DNA of 64,000 bases from Prorocentrum cordatum. Lineage: Eukaryota; Sar; Dinophyceae; Prorocentrales; Prorocentraceae. The stretch lies in contig CAUYUJ010022048.1 in the NCBI GenBank assembly GCA_963575745.1, positions 335,001 to 399,000 on the forward strand. Reading direction: 5' to 3'. Made by a program: the position numbers and the translations under genes. Under the pieces are notes generated by a model that was not told the DNA's origin, did no database searches, and saw only the letters and a program-made list of their open reading frames with translations. Shown here in pieces: positions 11,841 through 22,745 of the stretch (within the stretch, counting starts at the first letter, position 1; each line of letters starts with the position of its first letter).

Positions 11841-12640
11841 TTGGACACGACGTTGACTATTGAACACCAGTGGAAGATCGATCACTGCATCCCCTCTGCA
11901 TTGCTACATTCATCTCGCTTTCGTAAGGACAGTGTCGTGTTGCTGCCACTGCACCTGAAGAACTTGCGTTGCGGCGCGGCATCAAAGCCAATTCCAGATG
12001 GCAGGTTGGGGGACATGAGGGGCTTCGAATCTTTCGTGGCAGCCCTATCGATTTCCACGTGCTGGCTGGCCACCTTCCAGTTGTTAGTTTTTGTTCTTCA
12101 AATTTGCTCGATGACTGCGCGCATGTGCGACGCGGGCGAATCCGTCGATACACTCAGCAGGGCGACGAATTTCAATCCTTCACGATGTTCAGTGATGCTC
12201 GCCCCCGTCAGCCATGCTGGCATGGCTCAGCCCCCTTTTGAAGGTGGCTTGGCCAGCGTGCTCAGCAGCCATGAATTCACATGGGCGGAGAACGGGCGAC
12301 GGCTATATTAAGAACCCTCTCACTAGGCGATTTTGGGGCCTTCAACACTTCCGGCTTTTCTCATTGGCTTGATACCACATGGAGCAGCCACGACGACCAA
12401 GGGGAGACGAGGATCGATTGCATTGCCCTTGTCAGCGGTGCCAACGGAAGACCAAGCACGTACGCTGCATGTGATACCCTGGTTCGCAAGCAGGCGCGGT
12501 TGCTGCGCATCGGTGCCATTTTTGGAATTGCGGCGCCTGGTGGGACATTTCCATTGTTGAGTGGGTTGGCTGTTTGATGGACCACCGTGCGACGCTTCCG
12601 TTTAGAAGGGGGGAGACGACCCTACAGTCGTGCCTCACAT
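11841..12640 (+). pseudogene. decayed LINE endonuclease (EEP) domain
   Basis: Two EEP-endonuclease-like landmarks are readable. In the frame starting near 12,281, TTWSSHDDQGETRIDCIALV corresponds to the TW...RIDyI block that precedes the last catalytic strand in LINE endonucleases. About 55 codons later, in the next frame (near 12,574), CLMDHRATLPF corresponds to the terminal DH block (SDHrp type). A frameshift separates them, and the upstream part (11,841-12,311) is in yet another frame with a stop at 12,309-12,311. No matching reverse transcriptase follows directly. This is a dead fragment of a non-LTR retrotransposon. The assignment rests on motif spacing only. Confidence 0.5.
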
Positions 12641-13510
12641 GGTGGAGTTCGTCAGCTTTCTCATCATTCGCAGTGGCTTGTGGGCCCCCGACGCCGGTGC
12701 ACCCAGACCAGTGCGCGCATTCCCGTGCGGGCACCCGTTGCAGAAGCGCGCCGCCCCCTGGACTCGGACACATTCGGGGCCGCCGTTGCCAAGTGGGGTG
12801 CGGCGTAGGAGAAGGAGGAATCGGCTGGCGAGATGGGCCCCATGACGGAGTCGTTCCCTGTCGCGCGGAGCGTCATGACGGAATGCCAGACGGTGGAGAA
12901 GCAGGGCAGTGTCCGACCGGCCCAAGCGGCAGATCGGCACCGCCATGTGAACTAGGCCATCCGCTTACCGAGGCTCGCCTTGAAGCGGCAAGTGTGAGTA
13001 GGGCCCACGATCGTCGATGACCACGCCCCCCGCTCCACGGCCACTCGTTTGGCTAAGGAGCGTGCCTTCTAACCGAAAGTAATTGGCAGTACAAGTGCGA
13101 AGAAGACTGAGGCAGTTGCTCGGCTCGGTGGCGGTCATCGCTGAGCACCTGCCACGTTCGAAGAGTTTGACTTTGATGCGCTGAATTGAATTTTGGCTCA
13201 CCACCAGCTTCACGGCCACCAGAGGGCTGGAAGCTGACGTGCGAAGTTCGCCAACGGAGGGTGGTGGCCCTGCGAGGCAGGCCACGCGAATTCTCGCGAT
13301 ACCTATTCGTTCGGGGTTGCGATATCAGAAAAAGCCTCGACCGTGGACCGTTTGTAATTGGTCGAATTTGCTTTGACTATAGGATGCTGGCCGTTTTCCA
13401 CACATCGTTGGCTGTTTTGGTGGGAGAGTGCCGTCTCTCTCGGGGGGATTTGAAAGTGTGGTTCCGATTCAACATCGTTTTGGAATCGTTTTTGGAGGGG
13501 CCCATCGTGG
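12641..13510. other. unassigned stretch
   Basis: Moderately GC-rich with overlapping open frames on both strands, none longer than about 150 codons before 13,186. It may contain further remnants of the LINE at 11.8 kb. No motif recognised. Confidence 0.4.
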
Positions 13511-13760
13511 CCCACAAAAGCGCCCAAAGGCCCCCGAGAGGACCTAAAGAGGGGCCCCGAGAAAACCTCAGGAGGCCCCATACGGGCCACGATAGGTCAA
13601 GATGGCACCAAGACGGTCTCAGAGAGTCCTCGCACAGCCCAAAACCACGCCCAGAGCCAAAGAGGACCACAGTAGGCCCCCAAGAGGCCCCGACGGGCCC
13701 CCAACAGGCCCACAAGATGCCCCAAGATGCCCCAGATGGCCCCGACAACGCCCAAGGTAG
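13510..13760. repeat. array of the 12-bp CCCCAAGAGGCC family
   Basis: Spaced and tandem variants of CCCCAAGAGGCC/GGCCCC. This is the reverse complement of the GGCCTCTTGGGG arrays at 29.4 and 32.0 kb, so the same minisatellite is present in both orientations in the window. The periodicity keeps a Pro/Gln/Gly/Ala-rich frame open, which is not evidence of a gene. Confidence 0.75.
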
Positions 13761-14510
13761 CTTCAAAGAACACGAGGACCCCTTCATTCGACGCCCTTTT
13801 CCTCGAGTTTCTTGCCGTCCTCGTTCGTCGTCGTCTTTCTGTTCCTCATCTTCATATGTTCCTCGTCCTCGCGTTTGCCTTCCTGGTCGTTCTACTGCTC
13901 GCATCGCTCGTCATCAGCCGCCTTGTCGTGACGATCGTCTTTACGAGCCCAATGGACAAAATCGGCATTTCCAAATCTTGTCCGATCAGGTCATTATTCC
14001 TCCCTCCGTCCCGCACAGGATCTCCGTGGCCCGGAGCTGGTCGTAGAGCAGCTGTCCTCCAAGGGCTCCAAGGCCCCGCGCAGAGATGTCACCGTCGCTC
14101 TTCGTCGTGGCCTCCTGTACCCCCTGTGTCGCCGTCTCCTGGCGCCGCCCCGAGCGGTGCCTCCCTGCCCGAGCATGATGCGTCAAGACGCACGCGGGCA
14201 AGACTTGGGGACAGCGGGCCGCTATACGCCTGCGGCGGGAAGAGGCAAGAGCAGCGTCAGGGGGGATATGCCCAGGGGGGCGCATCGATTTTCGCCGATA
14301 GGGCGGTCGGAGTCGTTATAGGGGGCCATCGCCGGCATCTCGGCGATGCATCGCCGATTCCAGGTCGGTGCTCCCCCCTTGAACCAGTAGTACCCTCCAA
14401 TCGTTCAACCTTCAGAAAGCCCTGAGGGCAGCACGTGAAGACGAGCGGGTCTTGCCTCCGCACGCAGCGTTGTTCCGCAAAAACACAAATGTTTACCCGG
14501 CGCCAGCGCG
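13761..14510. other. unassigned stretch
   Basis: CGT/CTT-rich non-periodic sequence with overlapping open frames (up to about 230 codons on the plus strand) that continue from the minisatellite. No domain recognised. Confidence 0.4.
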
Positions 14511-14512
14511 GC

Positions 14513-14712
14513 TTCCTGACGCCGAAGCTGTCTGCGTGACGCGTTTCTGGGCCCCACAACGGGCGCGCGGGTGTGGAGGGCGCTGCGGGCGAGTAGCCGC
14601 CTCTGTTCACTCGTCAGCGAATGTGGGCGCGATTTCCTGACGCCGACGCTTGCTGCGTGACGCGGTACCGGCCCCACAGTGGGCGCACGGGTGTTGAGGG
14701 CGCTGCTGGTTC
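14513..14712. repeat. direct duplication with a 120-bp period
   Basis: The module TTCCTGACGCCGA, CTGCGTGACGCG, GCCCCACA, GGGTGT, GAGGGCGCTGC occurs at about 14,513 and again at about 14,633. About 80 bp of each 120-bp unit is conserved. On the minus strand the two copies read as related peptides (TRAPTVGP and TRAPVVGP). Coding status is unknown. Confidence 0.7.
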
Positions 14713-16232
14713 CGGAGGGCCCCAGGGCTCCCAAAGGAGCGCGCGACGCCGAGGGTATTCCGTGCCAGTCGTTCTCGACGCCTTCGGCCGCGCTTTCGCA
14801 GGGTTGCAGGGCGTCCTCGAGCAGGCAGGTCGGCCCAGACTCTGGCGCGGCCGCCGAGCAGTTCCCGAACGGACGGGAAAATGGGGGGCGGTGCTGGCGA
14901 GCAGCCACCTCTGTGCCATCGTCGTCCAGTGCGGCGCCGAGCTCACTCGCCGAAGTGGGACGGGGCACCTCGGCCGTCCTCCTCCGCCCCGTTCCCGTCC
15001 ACATGGTTTCCCTCCGCGTCAGCATCCCTCTTCGCCATGCCGATTTTTTTTGTTCGTGCAGCTTGCCATCCTCGTCCAGGTGTTTCTTCTCCCCATCTCT
15101 CATCGTCCTCCTGTTCCTCATCCACCGCTTGTTGCTGTTCCTCATCCTCCGCCTGCTGCTCCTTGTCGCGTTCGTCCTTTCGCGCATCGGACGTAGGTAC
15201 ATAAGTAGTCACAGCTCACAAAAAAGTATTGGTTACTCGGGCGGGGGGGGGGCTGACCCCGAATATCCAATGTAAGTCGGACGACCCCGAATATCCAATG
15301 TAAGTCGGAGTATGTACGTACGTGTTTCAGACAGATGTTTTTTTGTTTAGGCGTTCGTCGTCGCGTTTCTCAATCCCGCCTTTACCCTGGCCCTCCATCT
15401 GTCCTCCCCCTTCTCGTTATTTTTCCCTGGCCTCATCCCGACCCTGTTGCTGATGATATTGCGATGCCTGTTCGTTTGTTGTTGCTTCCGCCGTTGCCGG
15501 TTCCACTCTGCCCCTCTATTGTTGCCGATCGTCGCCTTCGTCCTGCCCGTACCGGCCCGTACCCCGTGTCGTGCCTATTCTCCTCCGCCTCCTGCTCCTG
15601 TCTCTGCTCCAGTTGACCCACTCATCGGGTTCCTCTGTGCGCAAGTCGGTTCGCTGTGGCACAGCGCTTGCTCCCACCAGCCCGCGCATCCGCCGAGTCC
15701 GAGACAGGCTGTTGCTCCTTCTCCTGTCATCATATTCGTGTGTGTTTCCTGCTTATCCCCGGGTGTTTCCAGCTGACCCCAGGTGTCTGCGACGTCCAGC
15801 ACAGCGCAGACCAGTGGGGTCGATAAGCAGGCGGGCGGGTGGAACGCGACGGGAGCTGGGTGGCGAATGAGAAAGATTTGGGAATTGGGAGGAGAAGCAG
15901 GAGGAGGAGGAGGAAGAGGAGGAGGAGGAGGAGAAGGAGGTAAAACAAAAAAGGAGGAGGGCCATGAGCAGGAGCCGAGGAGGGCGGCAGAGAGGGAGGT
16001 GGAGGAATAAGAACAGGGGAAAGCATGGTGGGGAGTGGGATTGGGCGAGGAGGGAGGCGGCGGGGGAGGAGCACAGGCAACAGGAGGAGGTGGAGAAGGA
16101 CTTGGACCATCGACTGGCGCCGGGTCGCAGCGGAGAGCGGGCCAACAAAAAAACAAGAGGGGGTGAAGGTTTAAGTCGGCCCTGTCCCTCTGCAGGAGGA
16201 ATATTCAAACATAGTTAAAACATAGTCTGGGG
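14713..16232. other. unassigned stretch upstream of the LINE ORF
   Basis: Contains a two-copy 28-bp tandem repeat at 15,255-15,309 (unit starts GACCCCGAATATCCAATGTA) after a G run, a pyrimidine-rich region, and a (GGA)n tract at about 15,895-15,960. An in-frame stop at 16,212-16,214 sits just before the LINE ATG. I see no endonuclease or first ORF here, so the LINE copy appears 5'-truncated or its upstream ORF is absent. Confidence 0.6.
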
Positions 16233-18842
16233 ATGCAACGATGCCTGCAGTCTTTGCCGCGTCTCCGCTCTGTTGCGCCGTCGCCCTTGAAGCGCGCTGG
16301 GTGCAAGGGCGCCGCCCTGGATCCCTTCCGCAGCCTGGTCTTGGAGTTGGCCCGCGACGCTGCTGTGGAGGAGCTCACCGACCTACGCGACCAGCTGCCC
16401 ACGCTGGCCGAGGCAGACGCGCAGGCACGCCGTGGTCGCATCCACCGCGCGTTGTCGCGCCTCTCGCCAGGCCGTTCGACGAGCCTGGCGGGGGTGGTTG
16501 GTCCGGCGGGCGAGGTGCTCACCGCGCCGGGTGCAATGGCCGCTGCCCTCCGCACACACTGTGCCGGGGTTTTCTCCGAGCGGCCAGTTGACCAGGCATT
16601 GCTGGAGCAGTGGGTGGCCGAGGGTTCGCCTCCCAGGGCGCCGCCGGATTCCGCGCCGCAGTGGCGCCTTCATCGTCGACACGTCGAGCACGCGTTGAAG
16701 CACTCGCCAAACTCTGCCCCAGGGCCTGACGGCATCCCTTGTGCAGCCTGGAGACGGTTTGGGCCCCTAGCGGTAGATGTGTTGTGGGCCGCCTTGCAGG
16801 ACCTGGTGTCGGGTGGCGAACCAGCGGGCCTGGAGTGCTTCATGGACACGTTCAACGCCAGCTTGATGGTCTTCTTGCCGAAAGGCTCAGGCTCGGTGAC
16901 ACCCGAAGGAGCAGGCCACCGCCCAGCAGACACGAGGCCGCTGAACGTCGCTAACTGTCACAACCGGCTGCTTGCAAGCGCGGTCAGAGCATGCGTGGAG
17001 GAGCCCCTGGCGCAGGTCATATCCACGGACCAGCGAGGCTTCGTGCCAGGCCGTTCCACCTTGTCCAACGTGGTGGATGTGGACGAAGCCACGCAGCGGG
17101 CAGCACTGGAAGGTGACGCTGGGGCGGCCTGGTTCTTCGACTTCCAGGCCGCTTTCCCCAGTGTCGCACACGCCTTTCTGCTGCGGGTGCTCGCCGCGGC
17201 GGGTCTTCCGGAGTGGTTCCTGCGATTCGTTCGCCTCCTGTACCGGAACAACCGTTGCCGCCTGGTGGTGGGCGGGGCAATTCACGAGGGTTCCGAGGCG
17301 CGGGCAGGTATCCGCCAAGGGTGCCCGTTGTCGCCGATATTGTTTGCCGTGGCAATGGACATTTTGCTCCGGCGCATGCGGCGGCAGCTGCCAAACCTGA
17401 TTTCGCGGGCCTTTGCCGACGACGTGGCCGCAGTGGCCCCGGACATGCGGTCTGCAGCTCCAGTCCTTCATCGGCTCTTCGCGGAATTCGGCCGCCTATC
17501 AGGCCTCCATCTCAACATGCCCAAGACGTACTTGGTCCCCTTGTTCTTGGCAAGCCCTGACACAGTTCTTCAAGACTTGCTACAGATGCAGCCCGGATGG
17601 GGAGGAATTCGCGTTGCTTCGCACGCCCAGTACTTGGGTTTCGAGCTGGGGCCAGGTCGCGGCCACGCCGCCTTTACAAGGCCTCTGACCAAGCTGGAAG
17701 AGCGGGCGCGCTGGTGGGGGGCGGCCGGAGGCGGTTTGTATCTCACCACCATCGCGTACACCACGTACGTTGCGTCGGTCGCGAGCTTCGTGTCGCAATT
17801 GGATTCGTTGCCGCCCAACTGGGAGCAGGTCGAGGCGAGGGCTTTCGGTTTGCTTGTCCCTGGCTCCTTGCTGTGGGCTTCTCCCGCGGACCTTCGGCAG
17901 CTTCACCGCCTCGGCTTCCCGCGCGGCTTCGTGGACATGCAGTCGCGGCAATTAGCGGCTAAGTTGCGCGTCGCGCATCTGGAGGCGCGGGCATCGGGTG
18001 GCCTCGACGTCCGTCGAAGGGCGGCTCGGCTTCGCGAGTGCCGTCGCAACACGGACAATATCGTCGTGTCCGCAGCGTGGGCTGACTGGTTCGACAGGGC
18101 TTTTCTCCTCCAGCTGGACAACGCTGTGGAAGTGGCAAGAGGACTCGGTGTCACCGCTGCAAGAGTGGAGTCACGCATCTTGGGGGGTTTTGTCCCGAGG
18201 CCGCTCACGCAGGCACAGGATCGACGCGTCCGTCGGCAGCTCCAGCGCCAGGCCGCAGCGTGGATACAGGAGGCGCAGCAAGGAAATCTGGAGCCCCGCG
18301 TCCAGCACAAGCTGGGCCGTTGGCAGGTGGAGTTGCCCCTGCAGGTGCGCTCAGCGCATGGCATGCACTACCTCCAAACCCTGGGCAAGAGGGTTCCGCT
18401 TCGAGTGTGGGCAGCGGTTTGGAGAGCCATGTGGAACGGGTGGCCGACAGCCCGTCGCACTCAGGGCCGCGAGGGCCTTCCCGGCTGCGTCTTTGACTGC
18501 GCAGTGGATGCGCCCGACTCGCTGGAGCACTACGCCGACTGCCGCTGCGTGCACGAGGTGGGCATGGCGGAGCTCGGGCTGCAGCCGCTGGGGACGCCGG
18601 GGGCCCGCCTGGCGAATTTCTTCGGGTTGGATTTCGGAGTGCTGGACGACCCCGACACGGCGGTCCTCACGGCCCTGCGAACGGCCGCGATCTACAAGGC
18701 ACATTGCCTCTGCCGGCACGGCCGCCTTCGCCGCGGCCCCGCCGCGGCGGAAACCATGCGGCAGGCTCTGCGGGAAGCCGTCCGTGGCCATCGCCGGGCG
18801 GCTCGGGTGTACGACGCGGCGCAGAAGGGGGGCCTGAGTTAG
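16233..18842 (+). CDS. non-LTR retrotransposon (LINE) reverse transcriptase, open ORF
   Basis: An 869-residue ORF with a full set of reverse-transcriptase landmarks. The early PGPDGIP block is at 164-169. Motif A is FDFQAAFPSV at 302-311, with the catalytic Asp at 303. The RAGIRQGCPLSP block (motif B) is at 357-368. Motif C is FADD at 394-397. The C-terminus carries C752-x3-C756-x9-H766-x3-C770, like the zinc-knuckle tail of many LINE ORF2 proteins. This enzyme class makes cDNA by target-primed reverse transcription. Residues 1-160 resemble the linker before the RT palm (VLTAPGAMAAALR); no endonuclease is present, so the ATG at 16,233 may be internal to the original ORF2. There are no stops or frameshifts, so this copy is young or under constraint. 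The motif A form is one I associate with dinoflagellate elements. Confidence 0.93.
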   Translation: MQRCLQSLPRLRSVAPSPLKRAGCKGAALDPFRSLVLELARDAAVEELTDLRDQLPTLAEADAQARRGRIHRALSRLSPGRSTSLAGVVGPAGEVLTAPGAMAAALRTHCAGVFSERPVDQALLEQWVAEGSPPRAPPDSAPQWRLHRRHVEHALKHSPNSAPGPDGIPCAAWRRFGPLAVDVLWAALQDLVSGGEPAGLECFMDTFNASLMVFLPKGSGSVTPEGAGHRPADTRPLNVANCHNRLLASAVRACVEEPLAQVISTDQRGFVPGRSTLSNVVDVDEATQRAALEGDAGAAWFFDFQAAFPSVAHAFLLRVLAAAGLPEWFLRFVRLLYRNNRCRLVVGGAIHEGSEARAGIRQGCPLSPILFAVAMDILLRRMRRQLPNLISRAFADDVAAVAPDMRSAAPVLHRLFAEFGRLSGLHLNMPKTYLVPLFLASPDTVLQDLLQMQPGWGGIRVASHAQYLGFELGPGRGHAAFTRPLTKLEERARWWGAAGGGLYLTTIAYTTYVASVASFVSQLDSLPPNWEQVEARAFGLLVPGSLLWASPADLRQLHRLGFPRGFVDMQSRQLAAKLRVAHLEARASGGLDVRRRAARLRECRRNTDNIVVSAAWADWFDRAFLLQLDNAVEVARGLGVTAARVESRILGGFVPRPLTQAQDRRVRRQLQRQAAAWIQEAQQGNLEPRVQHKLGRWQVELPLQVRSAHGMHYLQTLGKRVPLRVWAAVWRAMWNGWPTARRTQGREGLPGCVFDCAVDAPDSLEHYADCRCVHEVGMAELGLQPLGTPGARLANFFGLDFGVLDDPDTAVLTALRTAAIYKAHCLCRHGRLRRGPAAAETMRQALREAVRGHRRAARVYDAAQKGGLS

Positions 18843-18929
18843 CGGTGCGCAGTAGCAATGCCTTCTCCTCTCTTCTTCTCTTTCTCCCATTGCTGAACGA
18901 CCACATGTCTGGTGAATTCGAGTTTTTGC

Positions 18930-19580
18930 TCCCAGGCTGTCTCCCCTCCTCCTTCCTCCCCTCCGTCGTCCGCCGTCGTTGTCCCTCCCTCCCTCCCTCC
19001 CTCCCTCCCTTCCCCTTCCCTCGTCCTCTGTGGGCGCGCAGAATCTCTTGCAGTCCCGGCAGGCTGGGGGGTACCAGCTGGAGCCGTGGGCGCGCCGCTT
19101 CGGGCAGGCTGTTTCCCTTCCTCCTTTTTCCCCTCCGTCGTCCGCCGTCGGTGTCGTTCCCTCCTTCCCCTCTTTCCTCCATGGAACCACAGATTCTTGC
19201 TGTCACGGCCAGCTGGAGGGTGCCAGCTGGAGCCGTGGCCCGCCGCTGTTAGCAGGCCGCTTGCCCTCCTCCTTCCTCCCCTCCGTCGGCCGCCGTCGGT
19301 GTCCCTCCCTCCCTCTCTCCTCCCTCCCTCGTGGAGCCGCAGATTCTTGCAGCCCCGGCCGGCTGGACGGTGCCAGCTGGAGCCGCGGGCGCGCCGTTTT
19401 GGGCAGGCCGCTCCCCTTTCTCCTTCCTCCCCTCCGTCGTCCGCCGTCGTTGTCCCTCCCTCCCTCCCTCCCTCCCTTCCCCCTTCCTTTGTGGAGCCGC
19501 AGAATCTGGCAGTCCCAGCCGGCTCGAAGGTGCCAGCTGAAGCCGTGGGCGCGTGGTTGTCGGCAGGCTGTTTCCTGGGA
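18930..19580. repeat. four-copy tandem array just 3' of the LINE ORF
   Basis: Units of about 147-170 bp. The marker CCGTCGTCCGCCGTCG (or close variants) recurs at about 18,964, 19,135, 19,283 and 19,436. The marker CCAGCTGGAGCCG recurs near 19,074, 19,222, 19,373 and 19,534. Each unit has a CCCTCC tract, GCAGAATCT/GCAGATTCT, and a GGGCAGGC boundary. It lies about 90 bp after the LINE stop, so it may be part of the element's 3' UTR. Confidence 0.85.
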
Positions 19581-20640
19581 GTCCTGACGTCTGCAATCCA
19601 GACCGGTTCGGCGGAGTTAGCATGTAGCCGGGGGCGCGCAAGATTGATTGGGCGATTCTTTTCCTTTCCCTTCCTTCTTCTCCTCTTTCCCTTCCCCCCC
19701 TGGCCCCCCGTGCCAGGGAATTGGCGATTTTCGCCAGCTGCATGCGCGCGCGGCGCACGTTGACGGCCTTGCGGCCGCGATCGGCCGACCTCAGGGCCCC
19801 GAGGTTTTGGGCTCGTTCCATCTGCCATTTCACGGCCTGCGTGCCCACTGCGCCAAAAGGTGTTGGGGCGGGGCGGCACCTTTCAGCTTCAGATTTCCAT
19901 CAATATTAGTTTACATTCGTTGGCGAGTGCGTGCGCCCAACTTTCTATAGTACTGTCCTTGAGTCATTATGTCATTACTTCTTCTCCTCCCTTCCCCTCC
20001 TCTCCCATCTACCCGTTGAGGCGCCATCGACTGGCGCAAGATAGCCGTACCGATTTCGAGGTTTTAGTGGCATGGACGCGGCAATCTGCAGTCCAATTCC
20101 TTGTGCGAGAGTGCCTCAGGTTGAGCTGCTCGCGCATTGCCAGTACATGTGTTGTTCAAGTTTCTGGGTAGACTGCCGCCTCCTAGGCCAGGGTCAGGTT
20201 CGCTAAACAGCTGCTGTATGTCTCTCTGCCTGGCCCCTCGGCCTTCCCCGCCGTTCCGTCCTCTCTGCTCCGCCTGCCTGTCCTCTTGCTGTTTTGGGTC
20301 TCTGCGTCGTCACACGAACGGGTGGGCCTGGCCACCACTTTGCACTGCTCGGGATTCGGTCCCGACCGCCTTCTCTTTGCCTACATGGTGGAGTCCTCTT
20401 CCCATCACTTGGGAAGCTTGCAATTTTCATCATCAGGTGTTCGCGCTGAAAAAATATGTTTGACTATTTTTGACCATTTGGAAGTATTTGGGAATATTCA
20501 TTTCGTCCGAAATCCCCTTGTAGGGGGACATGCCCGACCTAAGTGAAGTGAAGGTGGAGGAGTTCAACATTCACCGCGAGCCAGGGCCCTTTGCTGGAGA
20601 TCCCAGACTCTTGCGCGCCCTTGCCCGCATGAACAGTTTT
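19581..20640. other. unassigned stretch
   Basis: Pyrimidine-rich sequence, then mixed composition. A short frame from 20,530 reads MPDLSEVKVEEFNIHREPGP and is less repetitive than its surroundings; it could be an exon fragment, with a TGA at 20,722-20,724. No family recognised. Confidence 0.35.
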
Positions 20641-21230
20641 CATGGGCAGAGAACCAGGTGGGGACCATCACGGCACCGGCGACCGTGGACCAGCATCGCA
20701 ACAGGAGAAACGTGCTTCTGTTGACGTTTTTCATTCCCCCCCTCTCCCGGAGACCTGGGATGAGGGAGGAAATCGCCATTGGGACCACCTTAGCGGTCGC
20801 AGGGCCGCCAATGATGGTCACGCAAAGGCTGCGTGTCTGGGCGCCGCGCATCACAGAGAAACCGATGCCCCTGTCTGTGAATCACAGCACGCGTGGCACA
20901 CAAAATCCGAGCACCAAGCGTACCCCAGTCAGGCCGAGCGGAAGCGTCGCCTCACGCCTTGCCCAGGCGACACAATGCTTTGGCACGTCACATCACTTCC
21001 CGCATCACAACTTGCCCACCACATGTGCTTTTGTGGAAGATGCCGCGGTGCCGCCTTTGTGCCTGGGGCAGCCCAGGCTGCGTTTCCCCATTTGCACACA
21101 TCGCATGCTCCGTGCCCTCTCGTGCCAGGTTGTGCACAGCCTTCAAAGTATTCCCGTCTCCAGGGGGGGGCATTCCGACTTCGGTGCGGGTTCTGTCCAC
21201 CAGGGGTTGGCACAGACATACCTTAGCTCG
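20640..21230 (+). other. open frame of unknown nature
   Basis: An open frame of about 194 codons (20,642-21,226) has non-repetitive composition with several Cys/His/Trp residues (for example HHMCFCGRCRGAAFVPGA). Overlapping frames on both strands are also open, there is no clear splice context, and I do not recognise it. It may be a decayed mobile-element fragment. Confidence 0.3.
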
Positions 21231-22330
21231 TTGGACCGGTCATCTTTCGCAGTATGAGCACCACACTTCGCACCAGGCGCCACGAAGCTTGGGCGGCCTT
21301 CTCGCGTGCACTGGGGTTGACGGCGCGTCCATGGTTCGCCTGTCAATTGTAGGGGGTACACACATGCCACGACGGCGGGTTTACTGGACAAGGTGGTGCA
21401 TGTTCGTCCCTTCGAATTGCAACCGCCCCGCATTGACCTGCTCAATACGGCGGACCCTTCACGCATTGGATCTGAGGGCGTCGGAGCCTCAACCGCGACG
21501 GATGCTTGGCCCTGGACAGCCATCGAATGGCCTGCGTCCAAGGCAGCATCACTTCAATCAGGAGCTCAGTTTTTTCGCAACTGCACGCGGCGCTCCGAAT
21601 GCGGTTTTCAATCGAATTTAAAAGAAAGCGTTCTCCTTGATTGTCTTAGGTATCACCGGCACTGCCACGTGGCAACGCACCCGATATCACCAGCAACGCA
21701 AGTAGGATGACCGATGTCGTAATTTCCTGATCTAGTAGACAGCCATCGCGTTGCTCTTCTCCATGAGGGGATTCTGATATATCGACGCAATTTCCGTTTC
21801 TGGCACCGAAGAGTGTTTTGATTTCGTAAGCGCTAACAGTTGTCATGACCACGAGAGGATGCCGCAAGCGTCGGCGCCCGCATGGTTCGCGGCACAAGAG
21901 GTGCATCAGCCCTGAAGCCGCCCGCGCGGATCCCAAGATCCATGGGGCAGCGTCATTGACGCCACGTGGTGCCCATCCCTCGCCGAACATGAATTCGACC
22001 TGTGTCCGCATTGATCCCACTCCCGAGGGAAGCCAGCACCAGGACTGAGACAGAGCGCGGTCCGAATGGTTTACGGTTGCGTTGTTCTGCGGTTTCTCCT
22101 TCCGCAGGGGATTGCAAATTTCTCGGGCAACAGAAGTTCATGATTTCCCGACAAGAAATTGCTGCGCAACGTCATATTCTCATCAACCAATATGGTTCAC
22201 ATATTTTTTGTTGGCTTTTTTTCGGTTCGACAATGATCTGGACATTGTCTTTATTTGTGTTGCTTTTTCCCCTTCTCGAACTGCCCTCCTCCACCCACAT
22301 GGGCTGACGCATAATCATTCATTATGAGAT
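21231..22330. other. unassigned stretch
   Basis: Mixed composition, lower GC after 22,130. Only short open frames (up to about 125 codons), none recognised. Confidence 0.5.
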
Positions 22331-22333
22331 CGA

Positions 22334-22745
22334 TTAGGCCTTCCCGCATGCCTTGGGCAAGATTTCGCACCGCCGAAAGCCCGCATTCCCATGTTTGCCC
22401 CCGCGGGCCTCGCCGGCCAGACAGGTGATTATCCTTGCCCTGGTAGGCAACAGCAGGGGGGCCCAGTTGAAATAATTTAGAATTTCACCGAAGCCGCGCC
22501 GCAGCTCCCAGCGACGAGCGCGCGGGATTCTGACCGCCGCCACAAGCAACAACGCCGGTGCGCGCGTTCTCGCCGCTCTGCGCCGACTCGCTTTGTTCGC
22601 GGCGCGCGCGACGCGACACGCGTAGATTGTTAGGCTCTCCCCCGCGAGCGGGCCGCATCGAATCACGCGCAAGGCGGCAGCCATGCCCCCGTTGCTCTCA
22701 AGGCTGGCGGCGATGGCCAGATGCGCCTCCTGTCTAAGCGTCTGA
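22334..22745 (-). other. CpG-rich block with a minus-strand open frame
   Basis: A GC- and CpG-rich block with a 116-codon minus-strand frame (22,334-22,684), including RRWELRRGFGEILNYFNWAP. It stands out from the AT-richer DNA on both sides. It could be a dispersed repeat rather than a gene; a genome-wide copy count would tell. Confidence 0.3.

Noticed and set aside
13195-13210. Possible trans-splice leader remnant (ATTTTGGCTCA)
   Set aside because: Only 11 bases match the dinoflagellate spliced-leader end, and the upstream and downstream bases do not. Such a match is likely by chance in 64 kb.
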